This document shows, piece after piece, positions 57,568-64,000 of a DNA stretch of 64,000 bases. Position 1 is the first letter of the stretch. Each line of letters starts with the position of its first letter. Origin of the DNA: Pomacea canaliculata (taxonomy: Eukaryota > Mollusca > Gastropoda > Architaenioglossa > Ampullariidae); NCBI RefSeq assembly GCF_003073045.1, contig NC_037593.1, forward strand, positions 8,547,525 through 8,611,524. Reading direction: 5' to 3'. Made by a program: the position numbers and the translations under genes. The notes under the pieces were generated by a model, which did no database searches, was not told the DNA's origin, and was given only the letters and a program-made list of their open reading frames with translations.

Positions 57568-60500
57568 ATGTCGAGTGTCTGGCAGCACGTCAAGGCATCG
57601 CGCACGGTGCTGCTCATCCTGATCGTCCCGCTCGCGCTTCTGCCCCTGCCGCTGGTGGTGAACGAGTCCGTAAGTAACTGTGAACAAGCCCATGAGAAAA
57701 TTAAAATAAAAAGATTATAAAAAATTTAACAAACTGTTAATAAGGCTGCAAGTAATAGCGAACAGATTTCTTGGCAACAGTGAACAAGTTCTGAAGTAAC
57801 TGCGAACAAATTCGTGTTATTATGAACATGTTAGCAAGTAACTGAGAACTAGTCGATAAGTAACTGTGAACGAGTTCATTAATGTTAGCAAGTTGGCACC
57901 TGAAATTAGATATTAACAAAAATCTGTATCTGTAGACATCAGAAGTCCGTAATTGCGAGCACGGCTGTAAGTGCGAACGTACTTGTAAGTGGCTGTCAAC
58001 AAAAGGATGTGAGCAGGTCTCAACTCGTTAAGTGAAACACGGTGGAGGTAACTGTGGCTTAGTTTGCAATTAACTGCTAATTATAAACGATTCTTAAGTG
58101 AGCACATCTGTCCAAATCTGTAAAAAGCAACTTCCAAGCATGTCATTTATTTGCAGTATCTTAGTTAAGAATGAGTAATCAATTTTGGTCAACAGTGAGA
58201 AAAGTGAGTGGGAAAAGAGAGGGAGAGCAATCTATCACCTTGACCTTTGAAAACAACAACAAAAATAGAAACATGGATATCTACTTCTTACATTACAGTA
58301 GGACAGTGAACTGTTTCCAACTTTTACTATCTATCAATCATTTTTACAGCCACCTGTTTCGTTTTTACTGGTTGTCAGCCGTTTTGCAGTCGATTCGTGA
58401 TATCAGATGACGCATGTTCATGGCAAACAAACAATGTTTCCTTGCGTTGTATTCATAAATCTGGTATCGTGTTGACAGTCTTGCACTGTGCTCCAAAACT
58501 TTGCATTGTGTTGAAAACCCTTCAACTGTACTGATAAACCTTGCATGGTTCTAAGACAACTTGCACTGAGTTTATATTGTAGTGTTTATAAAACATTACT
58601 GAGCATTGCCTATTAGTTATTTACAATTAATAAACCTTACATTGTGTGTATCATTATGGATAAACTTTGCTTCATGTTTATAAATAAGTAATAAACCTTG
58701 TATTGTGCTGTTTCTCAGGAAGCAAAATGCGCGTACGTGGTGATAGTGATGGCGGTTTACTGGATTTCGGAGTGCGTCCCAATGTCAGCCACAGCACTGC
58801 TTCCCCTCGTCTTGTTTCCATTGCTGGGAGTGCTTCCTGGCAGTATTACTGCTAAAGAATATATGAGTGTAAGCCAATGATCTATCTACTACCCATTAAC
58901 GTCTAAGCTTAAGAATTTGTTTATTGAGCAAGTGACAATGTACCATGAATATGACTTGATGATGAAAGAGACAGAACAAAATAAAGAATAATCAGGCCTA
59001 TCCTATAAATATGCACGAATACATACGTCTACAAATATTATGTGTAGATTTCTAGTGACCGTTAGCTAGCACACTCACATGTGTTTGCAAGAGACGGGTA
59101 TGATATCCCTGTAACCAAACATTGAGCGTTCACAGTGTGTTCAAGTACAGACATGTTTATAGGTTTTGCACATATTTTTATGTATGTACGTGTCAAGGTA
59201 GTAAACGGGTGTGAGAATATCAATATAACCTGTGCAATATGTGAAAATTAAGGAAAAAGTTTATTTTCACTTAGCATTATGGATAATATAGGATAAGTAG
59301 AGATAAATGGGTTTAGACGAATGCTGTTTTCTGACACAAGGGAATCCCAGAACATTATTAATGCGTGAACAAAATAAAAGGATAAACAAAATTACATCAT
59401 TTAAAGGAATGTGACACGGTAACCTGGGATGACAAAGCTGTCAGCTTATTTTGCCACACATACACATTATAGTCTGGAGGGATATGTCGTGTCACACGTG
59501 ACACAGTGGTTTGGAGCTACGCAAAAGACATCTCACTCGTTACAGTGAGCTGAAATAGTCGAACATGTCACAGTGGCCCAAGAATAACCCAAAGAATAGC
59601 TTTGTTGAATAATTCCAAGACAACACTTTTAAAAAAATCAGTTTTTTTTTTCGAGTGACGCAGTAGTCTAGGAAGACATAATGACCACTCTCACACCACA
59701 AGAAGGTGAACGAATCTTGAATCGTGAAAGCTGTCCAAGGTGACATGTCAAACAGCGAAAGGTCTGATTAGAACACAATATGGTCCATGTGCAGGACACG
59801 CTAATGATGAGCCTGGGGGGTCTGATTGTGGCCACGGCCATCGAGACGTGGAATCTGCACAAGCGCATCGCACTCAGGATCATGATGTTCGTTGGCCCCG
59901 AGCCCCGCTGGTAAGAAGGATGTAACAACACTGGCAAGACGTTATTACGTATGTAAACAACCGGAAGGTACCAAAGCTGTTAACGTAATTATTTACGTTC
60001 GGAAACGTACCAAGACGCCATTATTTGCGAAAACAGACAAAATGTAGGGCAGACGTCAGTGCGTACGGAAACAACGGAAACTTACCGATGCTGGTAAAAT
60101 GCCATTACTTACGATAGTAACAAACATCAATAATTAGTAAGACACCCCTAATAATAATAAACGCACAATTTTTAAAGAGCATACAAACACTCCTAATGAG
60201 CATGCTCTTAGCGCTTAAGAACAAGAACGAAACATGGACAGCATACGAGGGACAGGAAAACAAACAAATAACATATGAGCTATAAAAGAATAAACAACCG
60301 CACTAAACGAATAAAATCAAATACAGAAAACACACAGAGGAACCAAATAACAAGAACAAAAGCTGAGAGTAATATGATATTGCAAAAGGAAGGGTGTGAC
60401 AAAGGACTAGCATTATGGGAAAGGTTGTTAGGAGTAATGTTTACGGAAGAGGTGTGTTTTCAGTGCACGTTTAAAGGATTCAATAGTGGGTAGGTGGCGG

Positions 60501-63500
60501 ATATGGAAATGGAGAGAGTTCCATTGTTTTGCTGCACAATAACTAAAAAATCCTGTGGCCATATGTCGTTGTTTTAGTGACAGGAAACAACGGAACATAA
60601 CAATGCTGGCAAGAAGTCCATGATCCTAGTAAGACTAAATGAAAAAGTAAGAGGTGCGAAACAGGGCCATGACGGGCACGCACACGAAATTACGCGCATA
60701 CATGCACACACGTACACAGTGACAGAGAGACAAGATAGGAGGGAAGGCATCTACTTGAGTAGACGGAAACTAGACAAAATCCAGTCTCACTTGAAAGAGA
60801 AAAATACGAAACATGGAGCAAAAGGTTCCATTTTGTCTTCCGCTTTTGTCGGTCTACAGGCTGATGCTGGGGATGATGCTGGCCACCTGGTTCCTGTCCA
60901 TGTGGATCTCCAACACTGCCACCACCGCCATGATGATCCCCATCACGGAGGCCATCTTGCAGCAGCTAAAGACTACCACCAGTAAATATTCTTCTTTTTT
61001 TTTTTTTTTTTTTTTGCGGCTAACTCCTTTTGCAATGTGTCAGGTGCAATTATTCTAGAAGACATGGTTGGTTTCAGTGCTTACGGTGTTGGATTACCGA
61101 GACTAAAGAGTATGTTGTGACCGAGGCATCATGGGATGGCGTCTTGGTACAGCAGTCGAGCAGAGCTGAGCTGATAACTATTCTCGAATGTACTCGCCTT
61201 CCTGATTTTTAATGAATTTAGACAACACGGATCTTACCTAAACAGAAAGATAAACGTAAATACATGCATTCAGAACGTGTTTTGGAGAGCTGGGTCACAT
61301 CTGATGACGTCACGACCTTTTCACTATGCGTTCTGCTGGAACACCAAAAGGCAGAGGCCAAACTACCATCTTCGATTTCTCTAATCTAACACTAAATCAG
61401 TGTTTCAGAGATGGAACGCTAAATTTCGGTTTCTACTGGGAAAATGGATCTGCTGGACAACAGAAAAAGAGCGATTTGGAACAAAGGTTTTGCAATAAAT
61501 GCACGTGTGTATGTCTTTCTTTCTGTTCGTCTACCTGCATGTCTTATTCTTTTTAATTCGCTGTTTCAGAGAAAAGTGAAGAAGCTATGAAGGGAACTAA
61601 CGAAATCGGAATGAATGAGGTGGCTGCACCTGATCAAGAATATAGCCAGATTGTTGAGCCAGATCAACAGGTGCAGATCGTCGGGCCTGAACTAAATTCT
61701 CACGAGGCAGCACCTGATCTAAGAAATGAAATAGTTGTACCTGGTGTAAACCCTGATGAAAAAATCAAGAGTGAAACAGACAGGTGTGTTTGTGTGTGTC
61801 AGGTGTCCCATCACTGACTGTAAACAGTGCTGTTGAATCCAACTTATTTATTGCTACGACTGCTTAACCAAAATTAATTAATTAAATTTATTTATTGCAA
61901 CGATGATTGGAGCAGATCGTTTGTTGTCTTTTTGAATCATAAAGGTCTTGGATACATTGATTTATGAGGAGTTCAGTTTCATAAATGCAGCACCGAGAAG
62001 ATGAACTCACTGTTATAGCAACTCCTGTTGTCTCGTTGTCTGCTGCTGACTTTGAATGTTGGCTGGAGGTGTTGTCTCATCGTCATCCATCGTCCACGTC
62101 GTTTGCAGCAGTCCTCCGATACAGGAAGTCGGTGCCCAGGGTGATAATCGAGACATCACCGAGCAACAGGAAGACGCCACCTTTCGGCGCCTGTGCAAAG
62201 GGATGTCGCTCAGCGTTTGCTACGCCGCAAACACGGGAGGTATCGCCACCCTCACAGGCACTGGACCTAACTTGGTGTGTAAAGGGTTCTCTGACCAGTA
62301 AGTACGGCGGACGTAACACCATCGTCATGAACATCATTAACAACAAACCAGTAAAACTAACTCGTGTTTTAACAGACGAGAGCATAATGTGAGAGTGTGT
62401 GTGTGTGTGTGCTGTCACAGCTAAAGGTCGAAGGGTGGCGCCAGAACTCTAATTTACCTGTGTGACAGCTATTACGGGACAGAAAGCATTCATTCTTTGT
62501 GTGTGTGTGAGAGAGAGAGAAATTATTAGCGCTCAGTCTCCAAAGACGGCAAAACACCAGTTGGAAAACTCGTTACAGATTGTTTGCGGAGTACGGTATC
62601 AAGTCCCCTATCAACTTTGCCACGTGGATGGGCTTTGGCCTTCCTCTTTCAGCCTGCATGCTGGTCGTCTGCTGGCTTTGGCTACAGTTAGCATTTCTCG
62701 GCTACAGGTAAGTCGCTTTTCCTTCTCTCCTTTCTCTTTAATAATAATAATGGAATAAAAATTTGCAAGGCGTATTACCGCCTGTGAAAGTGAGTTCAAT
62801 GAGCTTTGTCAAAAGACTACAAATGACAAATTTAATCATACAGCAAAATAGCAATCGAACAGAAAACGAATAACACCGTGGCAAATATGAACGAAGTGCA
62901 TGATGATGATAAACAGAGGAGAGAGCGAAACAGTTCACTGGATGATGAGAAAGATTTTCATTCACCATTCTGTCAGTTACCTACCTTGCAGAAACAAGAG
63001 GAATAAAATTTTACGTACAAAGATATCTTTAGTGCAAAAGTTTCATAGAAAGAAACAAAATGAATCTGAATGTGATGCACGTACCTGGACTTATCAATCT
63101 GGTTGCCACCTAAATTACGCTCTTGACTATAATATATATTGACCTTAAACAACAGAACCATGCCCAAACTCGTATCGTGTCCACAGGAAATTCGCACGCT
63201 GCAGCAGACAGCAGGCAGGCACCCATGATGAAGACCAAAGCAAACGGGTGAAAGCCATCGTCAGGAGTGAATATGAAAATCTCGGGCCAATTAGGTGAAT
63301 GTGAGGACAGTTTGCCTGATGAACCGTTTCTCTTTCTTGGTTATCTGTTCGCTGCTTTTGACTCATCTCTTTTTCCCTCCCTCCTCTCTCTCTCTCTTTA
63401 CACACACACACACGCACATAATATGATAAACGTCATCCCTTGCCAGATCATGATGGAGGATTATCAAATGCCCTTTACTGACTTGCATGTTTAGCTGGCT

Positions 63501-63878
63501 TCCAAATACTCAAGAGTCTTTAAGCGACGTCATAAATACGAATTTATATCAATCTATGTGTGTTTCTTTAAAAAAAATTAAAAATCACTGCACTTGTGAT
63601 ATGCAACCAATAGCAGCTGTATATTCTGCTAACTTCCTATTAACTCAGAGATTTATTTCCTTTTTTGATTATAGTTAACCTTGAATGGTCCAATGACTTC
63701 TTGTTGATCTATCTTTCGAGAGTTCTTAGTACCGTCACATCATGAACATAACTGCTTGGTTGACTGTTGTCAGCTTTGCCGAGGGTTCTTTGATGTTCTG
63801 GTTCGTCACTCTCGTCTTACTGTGGCTGACTCGTGACGTGGGCGGAGTCGGAGGCTGGGGAGATGCCTTTCCTTCTGG
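57568..63878 (+). CDS. SLC13-family sodium/carboxylate or sulfate cotransporter (5' nine exons, continues past window)
   Basis: Nine coding exons join in phase: 57568-57669, 58719-58868, 59795-59910, 60860-60981, 61570-61783, 62109-62297, 62579-62707, 63187-63294 and 63774-63878, giving about 411 residues; the family is about 570-600, so the C-terminal third lies beyond the window. Recognisable SLC13 landmarks are [20 protein letters not shown] (exon 2), [20 protein letters not shown] with LHKRIALRI (exon 3), [14 protein letters not shown] (exon 4, residues 138-151; the first substrate/sodium SNT-type motif), [19 protein letters not shown] (exon 6), EYENLGPI (exon 8) and FAEGSLMFW...WLTRD (exon 9). 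Exon 5 encodes a cytosolic loop with internal PDQ...IV repeats. These are plasma-membrane transporters that couple sodium entry to uptake of di- or tricarboxylates or sulfate; the substrate cannot be read from this portion. The start ATG gives a short N-terminus leading into a first hydrophobic helix, as expected. Confidence 0.92.
57658..58060 (+). repeat. Degenerate tandem array seeded on the exon 1 donor
   Basis: Starting from the exon 1/intron 1 junction (gtgaacgagtcc|gtaagtaact), diverged units resembling gcaagtaactgtgaacaagt recur for about 400 bp, with lengths from about 20 to 60 bp. Two units at 57967 and 57985 regain a perfect GTAAGT. Thus the exon end and its donor are themselves part of the repeat unit. 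Confidence 0.65.
58470..58718 (+). repeat. Degenerate tandem array ending in the exon 2 acceptor
   Basis: About eight to ten diverged units resembling aaaccttgcattgtgctgat, 20-30 bp each, run up to the acceptor. The last unit, accttgtattgtgctgtttctcag, is the real 3' splice site. Confidence 0.6.
59905..60620 (+). repeat. Degenerate tandem array in intron 3, interrupted by a LINE fragment
   Basis: Beginning at the exon 3 donor (cgctg|gtaagaaggatgtaac), units resembling gctggcaagacgttattacg and cggaaacgtacc repeat about five times to near 60130, and one more unit (acaatgctggcaagaagtcc) follows the LINE fragment. The LINE therefore inserted into an existing array. Confidence 0.55.
60147..60579 (-). 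mobile_element. 5'-truncated LINE with C-terminus of its RT ORF
   Basis: On the minus strand, about 60575-60428 encodes the C-terminal end of a CR1/jockey-type LINE ORF2 ([20 protein letters not shown], then [17 protein letters not shown] and stop), uninterrupted. A roughly 280-bp 3' UTR follows, ending in a (TTA)n tail at 60147-60160. The 3' UTR is shared with 52225-52378. It lies antisense in SLC13 intron 3. Confidence 0.8.
60992..61016. repeat. Poly-T run just after exon 4
   Basis: About 22 consecutive T beginning about 13 nt downstream of the exon 4 donor. No further meaning seen. Confidence 0.9.
62395..62520. repeat. GT and GA microsatellites in intron 6
   Basis: A (GT)n run at 62397-62412 and a gtgtgtgtgtgagagagaga composite near 62498-62521. 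Both are intronic in the SLC13 gene. Confidence 0.85.
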
Positions 63879-64000
63879 GTTTGTATTCCATGATTTTCTC
63901 AAGCGCGGTTTGTAGGTTGGCCCTTGGTGTGGAATTGGTTTCCAACTTTGAATGGAGAACAGGAAAATTTCAGCCAATCAATTAAGAAAGTACTGTGGCT

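Overview
The window is a piece of an animal nuclear genome: AT-rich, gene-poor, with spliced genes carrying GT-AG introns, abundant microsatellites, non-LTR retrotransposon pieces, tRNA-like SINEs and small hAT-type elements with 8-bp target duplications. A DEAH helicase fused to an RBR E3 ligase, together with this repeat content, suggests a lophotrochozoan, most likely a mollusc and perhaps a gastropod. That placement is inference; no rRNA, tRNA or mitochondrial marker is present. There is one assembly gap (30611-30710).

Layout. 1-8.6 kb: mostly non-coding, with one plausible orphan exon on the minus strand (6336-6486). 8.6-11 kb: an internally deleted LINE with a perfect 13-bp target duplication. 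11.4-12.3 kb (minus): a CENP-B/Tigger-type DNA-binding module without a transposase core. 13.8-14.1 kb: a perfect 54-bp inverted repeat. 20.4-22.4 kb (minus): a complete three-exon Rab-family gene whose nucleotide-binding motifs have decayed. 23.9-24.5 kb: a degenerate repeat of about 195 bp. 27.8, 43.7 and 45.2 kb: hAT-like non-autonomous elements. 37.0-42.1 kb (plus): a long intronless DEAH helicase-RRM/KH-RBR gene, open through the helicase but broken by three frame changes and one stop in its 3' half. 48.0-54.5 kb: three paralogous small secreted EF-hand genes (one plus, two minus) with the same exon pattern, including an invariant 44-nt exon. 57.6 kb to the window end (plus): the first nine coding exons of an SLC13-type sodium/carboxylate or sulfate cotransporter, running off the edge.

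The genes do not form a pathway; each is an independent transcription unit. The least expected structural theme is that several introns in the 51-60 kb part carry degenerate short tandem arrays whose first or last unit is the real splice site, so the arrays hold many decoy donors or acceptors. The least expected protein is the Rab-like one: it keeps switch II and a C-terminal CGC prenylation motif but has lost key P-loop, G4 and G5 residues.

All exon calls were made by eye from splice consensus, phase continuity and family resemblance; none is supported by transcripts here.
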